The notes beneath the pieces were generated by a model, which worked only from the letters and a program-made list of their open reading frames with translations, was not told where the DNA came from and made no database searches. From the NCBI RefSeq assembly GCF_024679095.1, contig NC_066516.1, forward strand, positions 6,993,091-7,057,090: 64,000 bases of DNA, read 5' to 3'. Made by a program: the position numbers and the translations under genes. This document shows positions 1 through 14,497 of the stretch, in pieces (positions within the stretch are counted from its first letter, which is position 1; every line of letters starts with the position of its first letter). The stretch comes from Eriocheir sinensis. Its lineage: Eukaryota > Arthropoda > Malacostraca > Decapoda > Varunidae.

Positions 1-450
1 AATGAAGGTAATGATGGAGGGAAGGGGGGGTGGGGAGATGAGGAGAAGGAAGGGTGGAAGGTGAGGAGGGAGGAGGAAGGGAAGAGAGAGGAAGAGTAGG
101 AAGGGAAGAGGAGTGGGGAGGAGAGCAGGAGAAAGGGAGGTGGAGGAGAGGAGGAAGGGAAGAGAGGGGAGGCGGAGGGGGGGGGTAAGTATATATAAGA
201 GTGTCATTACGTTGTTTGTTATAATGGTATCAAGTCTGTGGTTAGGGCATATGGTCAATGGTGCGTGTGTGCGTGTGTGTGTGTGTCAGTTGGTCAGCAG
301 TGTGTGTATGCCATACGGGAGGATGAGAGAGAGAGAGAGAGAGAGAGTGTGTGGGTGTGTTTATTAGTTGGACAGAATGTTGTTCTCCAGTGTGTGTGAA
401 ACTCATGCGTTCATTCTGTTTGGTTAATACACAGAGGTCGCGCAGGGGGT

Positions 451-455
<5 letters not shown>
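1..455. other. purine-rich leader region, no gene
   Basis: The plus strand to about position 185 is almost pure G and A. It is followed by short (GT)n around 264-286 and (GA)n at 325-347. The open frames here are artefacts of low complexity. I see no gene signal. Confidence 0.7.

Positions 456-545
<90 letters not shown>
456..545. repeat. (CT)n microsatellite, 90 bp
   Basis: Perfect TC dinucleotide run, the first of about 25 long CT arrays on the plus strand. Translates as Ser-Leu or Arg-Glu strings with no coding meaning. Confidence 0.98.
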
Positions 546-548
<3 letters not shown>

Positions 549-639
549 AAAGAAAAAAAGAAAAAGAACGAAGGAAAGAAAGACAGACAGAAAACCGATC
601 ATCTACGTGTCGAATTAATAGAGGAAAAAGGAAACAATT

Positions 640-1375
640 AGAAGATGGTCGTGGTTGTGGTGGTGGTGATGGTGGTGGTGGTGGTGGTGGTAGTGAAAGC
701 ATGAGAACTGGGTAGCTGGGTGATGGTGGTGTTCGTGATAGTGGCGATGATGGTAGTGGTGGTGGTGGTGGTGTGGTGAAAATGACAGATGGGTGGGGAA
801 AGTGATAAGATTGTGATGGTGGTGACAGTGGTGATCTTGGTGGAATGACAGATGGATGATGATAAGAGTTTCAGATTAATTAACTTTCTCTGGTGATGAT
901 AATGGTGTTCTCTCTGGCTGTGGTGATGGTGGTGGTGATTGTGGTGGAGGAGGAGGAGGAGGAGGAGGAAGGGATCACGTACTCTTACCTGAATTTCCTA
1001 CCTGTTATTATTTATTATTTCCCTCCCATTTTATTATTATTTTTTTCAGTTACAGTTTTATTCATATTTCTGTTTGTACCTTATTTTTACTCCGCTTTTT
1101 TGGTCGTTCTTGCTCTTCTCGTTCCTCCTCTTTCCTGTTGTCTTTTTTTTTTTTTTTCAATAGTAATGGTAATAGTGGTGGTGGTGGCGGTGTTCTCTCT
1201 GGTGGTGGTGGTGGTGGTGATGGTGGTGGTGGTGGTCGTGATGGTGGTGGTGGTGGTGATGGTGGTGGTGGTGGTCGTGATGGTGGTGGTGGTGGTGGTG
1301 GTGATGGTGGTGGTGGTGTTCTCTCTGGTGATGGTGGTGGTGTGGTCGTGATGGTGGTGGTGTGGGAGACGTTTA
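640..1375. repeat. GGT/GAT trinucleotide-rich tract with AT-rich insert
   Basis: Interrupted (GGT)n and GATGGT repeats occupy 650-960 and 1170-1365. They are separated by an AT/pyrimidine-rich segment (about 978-1145) that recurs in diverged form at 1917-2095. The longest open frame (152 aa, starting at 893) is mostly Val/Met/Gly repeat translation, so I do not call a gene. Confidence 0.8.
978..1145 (+). repeat. duplicated AT/pyrimidine segment, copy 1
   Basis: Shares the same order of motifs with 1917-2095: a CTTAC start, TTTCCTC-type tracts, a TTTTTTTCA run followed by GTTRCAGTT, then TATTCA and a CTTGCTCTT stretch. Each copy is preceded by a GGA-rich tract. The copies are clearly related by eye but well diverged. 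Confidence 0.6.
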
Positions 1376-1916
1376 ATAATGGGTGTCAGCGGAAGTGAAA
1401 GAGTGGAATGAACTAATGATTGAAGCGGCGCAGACTGGTTCCAACCCTGACTGTAATATTTGGTTTTGTGGGAGGAGGAGGAGGAGGAGGAAGATAATAG
1501 ACTTGAGGAGGAAAAGAAGGAAGAAGAGGAAGATGAAGAGGAGTAGTAGTAATAAGAGGAAGAAGATAAGGAGGGGGAGGCGGAAGAAGAAGAGAAAGAG
1601 GAGGAGGCGAAGGAGACGGAAGATAATGAACGGGAGGAGGAAAAAAAAAGACGAAGATGAAGATGAAGAAGTAGAAATAGGAGGAAAAGGAAGATGAATA
1701 GGAGGAGGAGGAGGAGGAGGAAGTAGAGGAGGAAGAGGATGAAGAGGAGGTTACCAGATCATCACCTCACGTTCCTCCCTTCCTCCTGGCTATAAGAATG
1801 GGAAGGGAAATGGAGGAAGGGAGGAGTTGGATGGGGAAGGAATGCCAATTGATGGGGAAGAGAAGGAGGTGGGGGGAGGAGGAGGAATAGAGGAAAAGAT
1901 AGGGAATCAAATACTT
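1376..1916. other. GGA/GAA purine-rich tract, no gene
   Basis: Plus-strand AGG/AAG triplets dominate (1470-1750). The open frames are Arg/Lys/Glu-rich low-complexity translations. Confidence 0.7.
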
Positions 1917-2095
1917 CTTCTTACGTTTATTTCCTCTTAGTTATTTTTTATTTTATTTTTCCCTCCTCGTTTATCATTTTTTTTTTTCAAGTTGCAGTTA
2001 TATTCAATTTCCGTTCTTACTTTATCTCTATTTTTTTCTTTTTATGCTTGTTCTCATTCTATTCTTGCTCTTGTTCCATTCTATTTCCTGTTCTC
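1917..2095 (+). repeat. duplicated AT/pyrimidine segment, copy 2
   Basis: Partner of 978-1145, about 940 bp downstream in the same orientation. Confidence 0.6.
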
Positions 2096-2308
2096 CTTTT
2101 TTTCTTTTTCTTTTTTCTTTTTCTTTTAATTTAAATGTCCGCGTGAGGTCATTGCCGCCGTCGTCTGAAGTTCTGTTTTTTGTTATTATCATTTTCTTTT
2201 TTTTTTCTTCTTGCTCCAGTTTACTAGTTTTTTTTCCTTGCGTATTTATCTTGCTTTTGAAATTGTTAACACTTATGCTTCTTGAACTGTTGACACTTTC
2301 TCTCCACC

Positions 2309-3449
<1,141 letters not shown>

Positions 3450-3530
3450 CTCCTCCTCCTCCTCCTCCTCCTCCTCCTCCTCCTCCTCCTCCTCCTCCTC
3501 CTCCTCCTCCTCTTCCTCTTCCTCTTCCAC
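3450..3530. repeat. (TCC)n trinucleotide tract
   Basis: About 60 bp of pure TCC followed by TCTTCC variants. It reads as poly-Glu on the minus strand, an artefact. Confidence 0.9.
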
Positions 3531-3639
3531 TTTGAGTCCAGGAAAAGAAATCATACATACAACATGCGTGGGAAGCCTCAGCAGGTCGCACCAGAAAGAT
3601 CGGCAGTGACTTGAAATGTGTCAGTCACTCCAAGTCTGC

Positions 3640-4130
3640 ATGCAAAACAATTCATTCTTCTCTTCAATACACAGACAGGAACTTCGAGTGTAAGAGTCTG
3701 GGAGTAATGTTATCAGGGTGTGTTTCTCTGGTAAGACCTCATCTGGAATACGCAGTGCATTTCTGGTCCCCTAAATACTAAGATATAGCTTCGAAAATAA
3801 TAACATCGTTGGGGACACTATGAAGAATGGCTCAAACGACGCAATCTCTTTACGCTGAAGAAAAAAGAAAAAGACAGTTGTGAGTGTTTTCATGCTGGTC
3901 TTTATGTACATGGACATGTTCAGAAAAATCGATCAACATTTTTATTGCTCCAGACTAACCGGATAACGAAAAATAACGATCAACGCAAGCAAGGCAATGC
4001 AGTACAGCTATCAGCATTTTTTTTTCTCACAAACCGAATCGTCAACCAACAGAAGAATCTCCCTACAGAATAAACTGATGCGAAAGCGATTCAACTCCTT
4101 TAAAAATCGCGCTTACCGTTACTCTGTCGC
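3640..4130 (+). pseudogene. decayed CR1-like non-LTR reverse transcriptase relic (C-terminal part)
   Basis: Fragments of the same C-terminal RT region as at 17.7-19.0 kb survive in several frames. One frame from 3680 gives FECKSLGVML, corresponding to the conserved ECKDLGV-type segment. The same frame at 3728-3778 gives LVRPHLEYAVHFWSPKY, the highly conserved RPHLEYAVQFWSP block, followed at once by a stop. A second frame at 4026-4070 gives LTNRIVNQQKNLPTE (compare FTNRVVDEWNRL in the 45-kb copy). A third at 4087 gives RFNSFKNRAYRYSV (compare the TFKNRLDKF tail). The catalytic part is absent, and multiple frameshifts and stops mean it is long dead. The family is inferred from these motifs; the exact clade (CR1/L2 or related) cannot be settled by eye. 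It is the oldest-looking of the three RT copies. Confidence 0.8.
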
Positions 4131-4866
4131 GCCAGGATTGAACTGAACACCCCTGCACATTTAAAGAGCAAGTGTCTTAACCTGTTCTGAAGGCCAACGC
4201 AGCGCCTGACGAACAGATGAAGCCACTAGAGCAGGCAACCTCGCAATCGCTGTTACCCATGAGACTTTCTTTTACCTGATCTTTCATGTTCCCGAGTTCC
4301 CATGTTTCTTCCTCCTCCTCCGCCTCCAGGTGTAAAGTGCCCCCTCCCACGTCCACCCCTCCCCCCCCCCTGTCCTTCCCCCTACTCTGCCTCCCCTCGA
4401 TTCTTCCCTCCCTCCCCGCTCTCTCACCATTCCCCCTTTATTTTTTATGTAATTTCTTTCTTCTTGTCTTTGTTGTTGATACTGTTCTTTTTCTTTCTTT
4501 TTCTTCTTCTTTTTCTCCTTCCTCTTCAGTCTCCTTTTCTTCTTCATCTTCGTATTCCTTTACTCTTTCCTCCTCCTCCTCCTCTTCCACCACCACCACT
4601 TCCCCCTCTCCCCCCACCCTACCCCCCCCTCTATTCACCTGGCGGGCTCGGGCTCCAGGTGTCCTCAATAAGCAGCGTCGGCTCGTCCATTACGTTTCAC
4701 TTTCTTTGTGCCGCCGTGACATTTGAGGGAGAGAGAGAGAGATTCAGGCGAGGGAAATGTCGACTTCTTATGTGGCAAAGAGTAGGAGGAGGAGGAGGAG
4801 GAGGAGGCAAGAGAAAAGGAGATGAGAGATAATGATACAGTGATGACGGAGGAGATGAAGTGAGGC

Positions 4867-4869
<3 letters not shown>
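4131..4869. other. low-copy DNA then pyrimidine-rich tract, no gene
   Basis: 4131-4280 is apparently unique sequence following the RT relic. 4280-4630 is strongly pyrimidine-rich on the plus strand, with C runs. A short GGA tract lies at 4784-4808. Open frames are low-complexity. Confidence 0.6.

Positions 4870-4955
<86 letters not shown>
4870..4955. repeat. (AC)n microsatellite, ~86 bp
   Basis: Uninterrupted AC array. Confidence 0.98.
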
Positions 4956-5879
<924 letters not shown>

Positions 5880-5913
5880 AAGAATAATTATTACGTGACA
5901 CCGCATTTCATTC

Positions 5914-5916
<3 letters not shown>

Positions 5917-5980
<64 letters not shown>
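5917..5980. repeat. (AC)n microsatellite, ~64 bp
   Basis: Lies 40 bp after the CT array; the spacer is AT-rich. Confidence 0.97.
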
Positions 5981-5982
<2 letters not shown>

Positions 5983-6084
5983 TTGTTTTAATTTTTATTT
6001 TGTGTTTATTATTTTTCTTGTTTCGTATTTCCGTTTTTTTTTTTCGATGTTCTTTGTTTGTTTGTTTGTTTGTTCATTACTTTC

Positions 6085-6285
6085 TTTTTCTTTTTTATCT
6101 TCATCTTCATCATTATCTTCTTTTCTTCTTCTTCTTCCTCCTTCATCACCAATAACAATACCACCTCCACCTCCCCCTCCCACTCCTCCTCCTCCTCCTC
6201 TTTCTCTTCCTCCTCCTCTTCCTCCATTACCACCTCCTCACCTCTTCCTCCTCCTCCTCCTCCTCCTCCTCCTCCTCCCCCTACA
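6085..6285. repeat. TCT/TCC pyrimidine triplet tract
   Basis: Imperfect TTC, TCC and ACC triplets, densest at 6185-6280. Confidence 0.8.
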
Positions 6286-7083
6286 CTTACTCTCAGCCCA
6301 GGAACTTTTCACTGCGTCAACTGCTCGGTCCAAGTTGGTTAATTACGGACGGAAGTTTGTGTGGCTCCTTCGCCGGCTTCGTTGGCCCCTTCGAACTCAC
6401 TGCCGGAGACTGACTGACTGACTGGCTGACTGACTGACTGATGCATTGGCCCGTCCATCCGTCAGGTGTCCGGCCGGCTTGCAGGAGGTTATGTGGAGCG
6501 GCTGTGAGTTGGCGTGAGGCAGGATCAGACTTTGGATTATCTCCCTTTCTCTGTTGGTCTTGGCCTGCGGAAACTGGTTTGTGGTTGGCGGAGTTAGAGT
6601 TTGGCGTGAATTAGTAGCGCATTTTGTTATGTAATGGTTGTTGAGAGGGTGGTGGGCTTTGGTTTTCTGGTTACTTGAGTAGGTGCATCGGTGTGTGTGT
6701 GTGTGTGTCTCTGGTTGGTTGAGTAAATGATTGATCGGCTGACTTAAGTGGAAGAAGAGGAGGAAGAAGACGGAAGATGATGATGCTGCTGATGAAAAAA
6801 AAGATGGAAAAGAAGAAATTATAGAAGAAAAAAATATAAAAAGACGATAACAATGATGAAGAAAAGGGAAAGCAGAACAAGCAGAACAAGAACATAAGCA
6901 AGAACAAGAAGAGCAATAACAAGAGCGAGAAAGTTAAATGGCTGAAGATTGAAGTTATATGGCTGCCTGGTTGAAAAGTCTAACTGGTTGTATGCCTGGC
7001 TGGAACTTGTCTACCTGTCTGTCTGGCGGGAGATCCGCTTGCCTGTCTGATCGGCTGGTTGGCTGGAGATAGTCTTGGATCAT
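6286..7083. other. low-copy sequence with CTGA repeats, no recognised gene
   Basis: 6290-6660 looks like unique sequence with a short (GACT)n stretch at 6409-6440 and several CpGs. 6750-6930 is purine-rich. 6940-7083 contains CTGG/CTGT motifs that grade into the minisatellite. No plausible exon seen. Confidence 0.5.
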
Positions 7084-8700
7084 CGGCTGACTGGCTGAAG
7101 ATGTGCTTAATTGGCTGATTGACTGGCTGGCGGGCTGAAAATGTGCTTAATTGGCTGATTGACTGGCTGGCGGGCTGAAAATGTGCTTAATTGGCTGACT
7201 GGCTGGCTGATAATGTGCTTAATTGGCTGACTGGCTGGCTGAAAATGTGCTTGGCTGGCTGACTGACTGGCTGAAAATGTGCTTGGTTGGCTGACTGACT
7301 GGCTGAAAATGTGCTTGGTTGGCTGACTGACTGGCTGAAAATGTGCTTGGTTGGCTGACTGGCTGGCTGAAAATGTGCTTGGTTGGCTGACTGACTGGCT
7401 GAAAATGTGCTTGGTTGGCTGACTGACTGGCTGAAAATGTGCTTGGTTGGCTGACTGACTGGCTGAAAATGTGCTTGGTTGGCTGACTGACTGGCTGAAA
7501 ATGTGCTTGGTTGGCTGACTGGCCGGCTGAAAATGTGCTTAATTGGCTGACTGGCTGGCTGAAAATGTGGTTGACTGACTGGCTGAAAATGTGCTTGGTT
7601 GGCTGACTGACTGGCTGAAAATGTGCTTGGTTGGCTGACTGGCTGGCTGAAAATGTGCTTGGTTGGCTGACTGGCTGGCTGAAAATGTGCTTGGTTGGCT
7701 GACTGGCTGGCTGAAAATGTGCTTAATTGGCTGACTGGCTGGCTGAAAATGTGCTTAATTGGCTGACTGGCTGGCTGAAAATGTGCTTGGTTGGCTGACT
7801 GGCTGGCTGAAAATGTGCTTGGTTGGCTGACTGGCTGGCTGAAAATGTGCTTGGTTGGCTGACTGGCTGGCTGAAAATGTGCTTGGTTGGCTGACTGGCT
7901 GGCTGAAAATGTGCTTGGTTGGCTGACTGGCTGGCTGAAAATGTGTGGTTGGCTGACTGGCTGAAAATGTGCTTGGTTGGATGACTGGCTGGCTGAAAAT
8001 GTGCTTGGTTGGCTGGCTGGCTGAAAATGTGGTTGGCTGACTGGCTGGCTGAAAATGTGTGGTTGGCTGACTGGCTGGCTGAAAATGTGCTTGGTTGGCT
8101 GACTGGCTGGCTGAAAATGTGCTTGGTTGGCTGACTGGCTGGCTGAAAATGTTGGTTGGCTGACTGGCAGGCTTAAAATGTGCTTGGTTTGCTGACTGTC
8201 AGGCTGAAAATGTGCTTGGTTGGATGACTGGCTGGCTGAAAATGTGCTTGGTTGGCTGACTGGCTGGCTGAAAATGTGCTTGGTTGGCTGACTGGCTGGC
8301 TGAAAATGTGCTTGGTTGGCTGACTGGCTGGCTGAAAATGTGCTTGGTTGGCTGACTGGCTGGCTGAAAATGTGCTTGGTTGGCTGACTGGCTGGCTGAA
8401 AATGTGCTTGGTTGGATGACTGGCTGAAGATGTGCTTGTTTGACTGGCTGGCTGAAAATGTGCTTAGCTGGCTGACTGGCTGGCTGAAGATGTGCTTGTT
8501 TGACTGGCTGGCTGAAAATGTGCTTGGTTGGATGACTGGCTGGCTGAAAATGTGCTTGGTTGGATGACTGGCTGAAGATGTGCTTGTTTGACTGGCTGGC
8601 TGAAAAGGTGCTTGATTGGCTGACTGGCTGGCTGAAAATGTGCTTGGTTGGCTGACTGGCTGGCTGAAAATGTGCTTGTTTGACTGGCTGGCTGGCTGCA
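7084..8700. repeat. 32-bp minisatellite, about 50 copies
   Basis: Tandem array with a 32-bp unit built from GGCTGAAAATGTGCTTGGTT followed by GGCTGACTGGCT. Variants carry AATT in place of GGTT, GACTGACT in place of GACTGGCT, or short deletions such as ATGTGTGG. No unit contains a stop codon in any minus-strand frame. Because 32 is not a multiple of 3, three successive units yield a 32-residue Ser/Gln/Pro-rich protein repeat, so a 516-codon frame stays open on the minus strand (8737 to 7187) despite indels. I treat this as a minisatellite. A secreted or structural repeat protein is not excluded but has no supporting start, splice or signal evidence. There are no unique spacers, so it is not a CRISPR array. 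Confidence 0.93.
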
Positions 8701-9447
8701 TCGTTGGCTGGAGACTTAGCTCTTTAACTGTCTTCACCAGCAGTTATATTTATAGTTACTTGACTACTCTGGATGGGTGACACAACTGCTAGAAGATGAC
8801 CTGACCAAACAGAGAACTTACTGACTGCCTGTAGGGACCAAGTAATCTGGAACGGACTAAACTCAACTCGTCTTGGCTGGGGAGTGACTGACAGACAGAC
8901 TCGCCTGGTGTCTGACGTTAATTGGCCCTGATTGGCGGTTCTCGAGGCAGGATGTTGCTTCATGCGGCCACGCGGGAAAGGTTGTCAGACAGCCTTGAGT
9001 TAGTGAGCCGAGAGGGGGGAGGGTATGGGGGCTGAGGGAGGGTAGGGTGGTAGAGGTGGGCAACTAGATGGGGGGGAGGAGGAGGAGGAGGAAACATGGA
9101 TAGACAGGCAACAGGAACTACACTTCATACTCGAGGTGCGGTCTTACCAATGAGTTGTATAAGGATAACATTACTTACGGCGTCCAAGAATGAAAAATGA
9201 GGCTGAGGACGAGAAAGGAAAAAAAATAAAAAGAGGAAAGAAGGAAAAAGAAAATAGGGAAAGAAAATAACTCGAAGGGGCGAGGAGAGGATGTCAGGGA
9301 GGGTGATGGAGGAGGAGGAGGAGATAATAGAACGGAAAAAAAGGAAGAGGAGAAAAGATGCAACAAAAGGAAAAAGAGAAATAAGAAAAAGGAAAAAAGA
9401 AAAGGAGACGAAGAAGATATCGAAGAAGAAAAAACTGGAGCAAGAGC
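8701..9447. other. low-copy then purine-rich DNA, no gene
   Basis: 8710-9000 appears unique. 9000-9120 is G-rich. 9190-9445 is A/G-rich on the plus strand. Nothing codes recognisably. Confidence 0.55.
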
Positions 9448-9507
9448 AGGAGGAGGAGGAGGAGGAGGAGGAGGAGGAGGAGGAGGAGGAGGAGGAGGAG
9501 GAGGAGG
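9448..9507. repeat. (GGA)n trinucleotide repeat
   Basis: About 20 GGA units; poly-Glu when translated. Confidence 0.95.
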
Positions 9508-9737
9508 TGGTGAAAGAGAGAATCATTAGTAGCAATAGAACCACAATCATCACCATCATCATCAGCTCTTATTGCGATGTTACGTAATTGTTTATGGAGG
9601 CAATTCTATGTCTGTGTGTATGTGTGTTTGAATGTATGTATGTATGTGTGTGTTTGTGTGTGAATGTATGTCACCTGTGTGTTGTAAACTGTGTGATCCG
9701 TGGGCGAAACATTCCCAAGAACGCAAAACACCCGCTA

Positions 9738-9739
<2 letters not shown>

Positions 9740-9803
<64 letters not shown>
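9740..9803. repeat. (AC)n arm of an AC/GT inverted pair
   Basis: 64 bp of AC followed 26 bp later by (GT)n at 9830-9878. The two arrays are reverse complements and could pair as a long hairpin. Confidence 0.97.
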
Positions 9804-9804
<1 letters not shown>

Positions 9805-9828
9805 GGTTCCGTTTCGTGTATACTTTGT

Positions 9829-9829
<1 letters not shown>

Positions 9830-9878
<49 letters not shown>
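9830..9878. repeat. (GT)n arm of an AC/GT inverted pair
   Basis: 49 bp, complementary to the AC array at 9740-9803. Confidence 0.97.
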
Positions 9879-9881
<3 letters not shown>

Positions 9882-9934
9882 GCAAAAGTGTGGAAAGTTA
9901 CTCAATTGCATGATCTTGACTCCCCAACAATAGA

Positions 9935-10200
9935 AGAGGAGGAGGAGGAGGAGGAAAAGAAGATGAAGAAGAAAAAAAAAATAGTGTAAGAAAAAAGTTA
10001 TCAGTAGAAAAGAAAGAAGAAGAAAAAAAGGAAGGGAAAATACTTGGAAAGAAATAAAGACGGCCAAGAGAGAACCAGGAAGATGATACCCGAGGAGGAG
10101 GAGGAGGAGGAGGAGGAGAAAAGTCAGTGAAAGTCGGTCGTCATTGTCTATCTTCATCCCTCCTCCTCCTCCTCCTCCTCCTCCTCCTCATCCTAGCTCC
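9935..10200. repeat. GGA and TCC triplet tracts in inverted order
   Basis: GGA at 9938-9955 and 10094-10118, then TCC at 10160-10205. These are short complementary purine and pyrimidine tracts. Confidence 0.75.
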
Positions 10201-10355
10201 TCCTCCTCTCTTCTGTTCACCATGTCTTTTTCTTGTCTATCTAAAGGCCTCTTGGGATCTGCTTCTGTTAGATTCCCTTTCTCTTTCTCTTCTTTGTTAC
10301 CCTCTCCCTCTCTTCCCCTTCGTAGAGAGAGAGAGAGAGATGCAGTATCAAGTAA

Positions 10356-10357
<2 letters not shown>

Positions 10358-10407
<50 letters not shown>
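10358..10407. repeat. (AC)n microsatellite
   Basis: 50 bp of CA, preceded by a short (GA)n at 10325-10340. Confidence 0.96.
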
Positions 10408-10409
<2 letters not shown>

Positions 10410-10456
10410 GGTAATGGCTTTTCTGACCTTGATTTGTGATACCTGAGCTAGCCATC

Positions 10457-10512
10457 TTCCCTTACCTGTCCAACCTTACCTGTCCAACCTTACCTGTCCA
10501 ACCTTACCTGTG
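10457..10512. repeat. 14-bp tandem repeat, ~4 copies
   Basis: The unit CCTTACCTGTCCAA is repeated head to tail immediately upstream of the CT array. Confidence 0.9.
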
Positions 10513-10513
10513 T

Positions 10514-11060
<547 letters not shown>

Positions 11061-12000
11061 CTCTTATTCCTTTCTTCATTGCTTTTCTTTCCTTCTTTCT
11101 TTCTTTTTTGTCTTTCTTTTTTTGCTTGTTTATTTCTTTTCTTCTTTTCTTTTCTTATTTCATTTGTTTCTTCTTCTTTCCTCCTTTCTTCATTTTTTTC
11201 TTCCTTTCCATCTTTCCATCTTTTTATTGTTATTGTTATTGTTATTCCTATTCCAAGTCTTTTTTTATTAATATATTTTTTTTAATGAGGCGCGTCAGGT
11301 TGCCGTGTATTATTTTTCTGAACATTAATCTTTTATTTCATTAGCTTTGCATTGTCTGAATAATGAATAGGTTTTGGTAGTTGTAATTGCAATATTAATA
11401 ACGTGTATTCTTTTTCTCTTCCTCAGGTGGGTGTTGATGCAGTCTGCCAGTCGGGTATGTTTGTTTTTCTTTTCCCTATTGTTTTCCATCTCAACTTTCA
11501 TCCTTTCCTTCCTTCCTTCCTTCCTTCCTTCCTTTCTTTCTTTCTTTCTTTCTTTCTTTATTTGTTTCTTCCTTCGTCTATCTCTCTCTCTCTTCATTAG
11601 ACCTCTCAGTTGCTTTGTTATTAGTTATTATGTTTCTTCGTCTTCATGCGTGCTCGTTCAAATTAGTTCCTTTCCTTTTTTGAGTGTATTTTTCCTCATT
11701 TTTTTCCTTCCTTATTTACTGGCTTCCTTCGTATACCTTCCATCCATCACTCTCCTTTCTCCTTTCCTTCCATTTTTCCTTATTTTTCCCTCCTCACACC
11801 TACTCTTCCTCCTTCCTTCTCTCCATCCCTCCCTCTCTTTTATTCAACCTCCCTACTCCCTGCCATCCTTCCTTCCTTACTCATATGTCTCATTCATCTC
11901 TCTTACCTTCCGTTTTTCCTTTCCTCCCTCCCTATCCCTGCTCTTTCCTTCCTCCCTCCCTCCCTGGCTTCCTCCCTTCCGTCCTGCCCTACACGCCAGA
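11061..12000. other. pyrimidine-rich block with (TTCC)n/(TTTC)n
   Basis: Plus strand almost entirely T and C, except 11290-11480. TTCC/TTTC tetranucleotides form a run at 11509-11559. Open frames up to 223 codons are Phe/Leu/Ser/Pro-rich low complexity. Confidence 0.75.
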
Positions 12001-12217
12001 AACAAGCAAGACAGCACAACGCCTCGCCAGCCAGTCACCCAGTAAACAGAATATCACCACTAGCCACTTTCTTCGCCACGCGCGGCACCCCTGGAGTTTT
12101 TTTAAGGAGTAGCACTAATGGTTGCCGCGCCGCCACGCCACGCACACAAACTTATGGTAATACGAGGCCATTAAGATTTAGATTCATGTGCACGCAACTC
12201 TTATCTAACTCCTTAAA

Positions 12218-12320
12218 GCACCACCACCACCACCACCACCACCGCCTCCATCATAAGTGCTACTGCTGCTGCTGCTACTACTACTACTACTACTATTGCT
12301 ACTACTACTACTACTGCTAC
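12218..12320. repeat. CCA and CTA/CTG trinucleotide repeats
   Basis: (ACC)n at 12218-12243, then (CTG)n/(CTA)n at about 12258-12318. Confidence 0.9.
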
Positions 12321-12364
12321 TGATTGTCACGTTTCAATGGCATGTTTCGTCTTCTTGTAATTGA

Positions 12365-12638
<274 letters not shown>

Positions 12639-13166
12639 TCCATTCCTCGTCTTTCCTTACTCTCCATTTCCTTTTTTTCCCTTTTCTTTTTCTTTTATTC
12701 TCTGCCTTCTTTGTTTTCTCTTATTGTTTCGCCTCCTCACATAATTAAACTCCCTCTATTTTCCTATTTTTCTCTTTTGTTGTGTTCTGTCCCCTCCTTT
12801 CTTCTTTTCTCTCTTATTTTCTTTCTTATCATATATATTTATCTCTCCTGTCCTTCCCTACTCTCTCCTCTCGTGTTCTGCTCTGTTATCCATCCTCTCC
12901 TCTCTTCTCTTATTTCCTCTCCTTTTATCTCCCTTCCCTTCTTCCTTCCTTCACTTTTCCAGCTATTGATGTGAGTGTACTTTTCATGTCCTCCTTCCCC
13001 TTCTCCTTTCCCTCCCTTCTTTCCTCTCTGCTCTCCTCTCCTCTCCTTTATTCATTCCTCTGTCCTTCTCCTTTGATCATCCATCACCCTCCTTTCTCTT
13101 GCTCACTTTTCTCTTTCTCTTTCATTCTCCTTTTCATTTCCTCTCTCCCCACGGCCGTCCGTCAGC

Positions 13167-13383
<217 letters not shown>

Positions 13384-13877
13384 GTTTTTCTCTCTTTAAT
13401 CTCGTGGCCTTACATTTTTCCTTCACTTTTTTTTACCTCTGTTATTTCCAGTGTTTGTTTTCTGTTTGTTTGTTGTCGTTTTTATGTTTGTGTTTTGTGT
13501 GCGTCTCTCAATGCCGAGGAAGCGAGGCGAGGGGGAGAGTTATGTGTATTTTTTTGTTTGTTTTTGTTTGGTTTTGCTGGGTTGGGAAGTGGCAGTGGAA
13601 GGGATAGATACTGTAGAAGAGGAGGAGGAGGAGGAGGGGTGGGAGAGGTTTTAGGGTGGATGCTGATGGATGCTGAGTGCTGGCTTATATTTGTCTTCTC
13701 TCAGCTAGGAAGACTAATTTTTTTTTCATGTTACAGTTAGGGAAGCAGCTCAAATGCAATAAACAAGGAAAAAACTAAAAACAAAACAAAGACCCACCAA
13801 TCGCTGCTCCTGCAAAAGTAAAGAGTAGTGGTCAAAAGATTGTTTACCTTAGTGATTGTAAAGAGACTAGGGAGATA

Positions 13878-14038
13878 CTATCCATATCAGTCCCTATGAC
13901 ATACCGTTTTTCGCAAATATCTTTCAAACGAAGACTCGGATCAGCATGGTGCTCTGGCACAGATTGTTTCACACACTCCGCTAATTTTTGACGCTATTGT
14001 GCATTGCCAGATGTGGTTAATTATGACGTTTACTCTTG
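13878..14038 (+). repeat. long inverted repeat, left arm
   Basis: 161 bp starting CTATCCATATCAGTCCCTAT and ending GTTTACTCTTG. Its reverse complement recurs at 14498-14655 with roughly ten differences by eye (about 94% identity). This is a foldback configuration, either a MITE/foldback-type element or a recent inverted duplication. Confidence 0.92.
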
Positions 14039-14497
14039 GGTTCAGGTAGATATGAAAGTTATAGCATACAAAAATAGACAGCGAGTATATGATGGGTGGA
14101 TTAATAATGTAAATATATGACCACATGTTACTTTAAATTCATCACCATCGACAAACAGATCATCCTCGTCATCACTGTTGATGCTGATGCAGACGGCATA
14201 TCATTTCTATTTATCGGCCATTAATTCAAGTCATACGTGTGCATGGCTTCATATATCGTGTACAGCGCAAGTGGGACAGCGCGAGAGAGAGAGAGAGAGG
14301 AAGAAAAGGGAGGTATGGGGGAGAAAGAGGGCGGCGGAGAGTGGAAATGTGGGAGAAAAGGGGGGTAGGAGGGAGGGAAAGGGATGGGGGTAGGGGAAGC
14401 CAGGGGTGGAGGTGGTTGGTTGATACACGTCACAAATACGTCACGCCTCACCTGTTCAGATTTGTAAATGGCCCACGCAGGTTTTGCCATCACAGTC
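14039..14497. other. loop of the long inverted repeat
   Basis: 459 bp between the arms, holding AT-rich sequence, a short GA run (14283-14299) and a G/A-rich tract (14300-14415). No transposase-like frame is visible. Confidence 0.8.

Noticed and set aside
7084..8700. Regularly repeated 32-bp units suggesting a CRISPR array
   Set aside because: Units are contiguous with no unique spacers, there are no cas genes and the genome context is eukaryotic.
11374..12045. 223-codon Phe/Ser/Leu/Pro-rich frame resembling a membrane protein
   Set aside because: It lies wholly in TTCC/TTTC-rich low-complexity DNA; hydrophobicity follows from T-rich codons.
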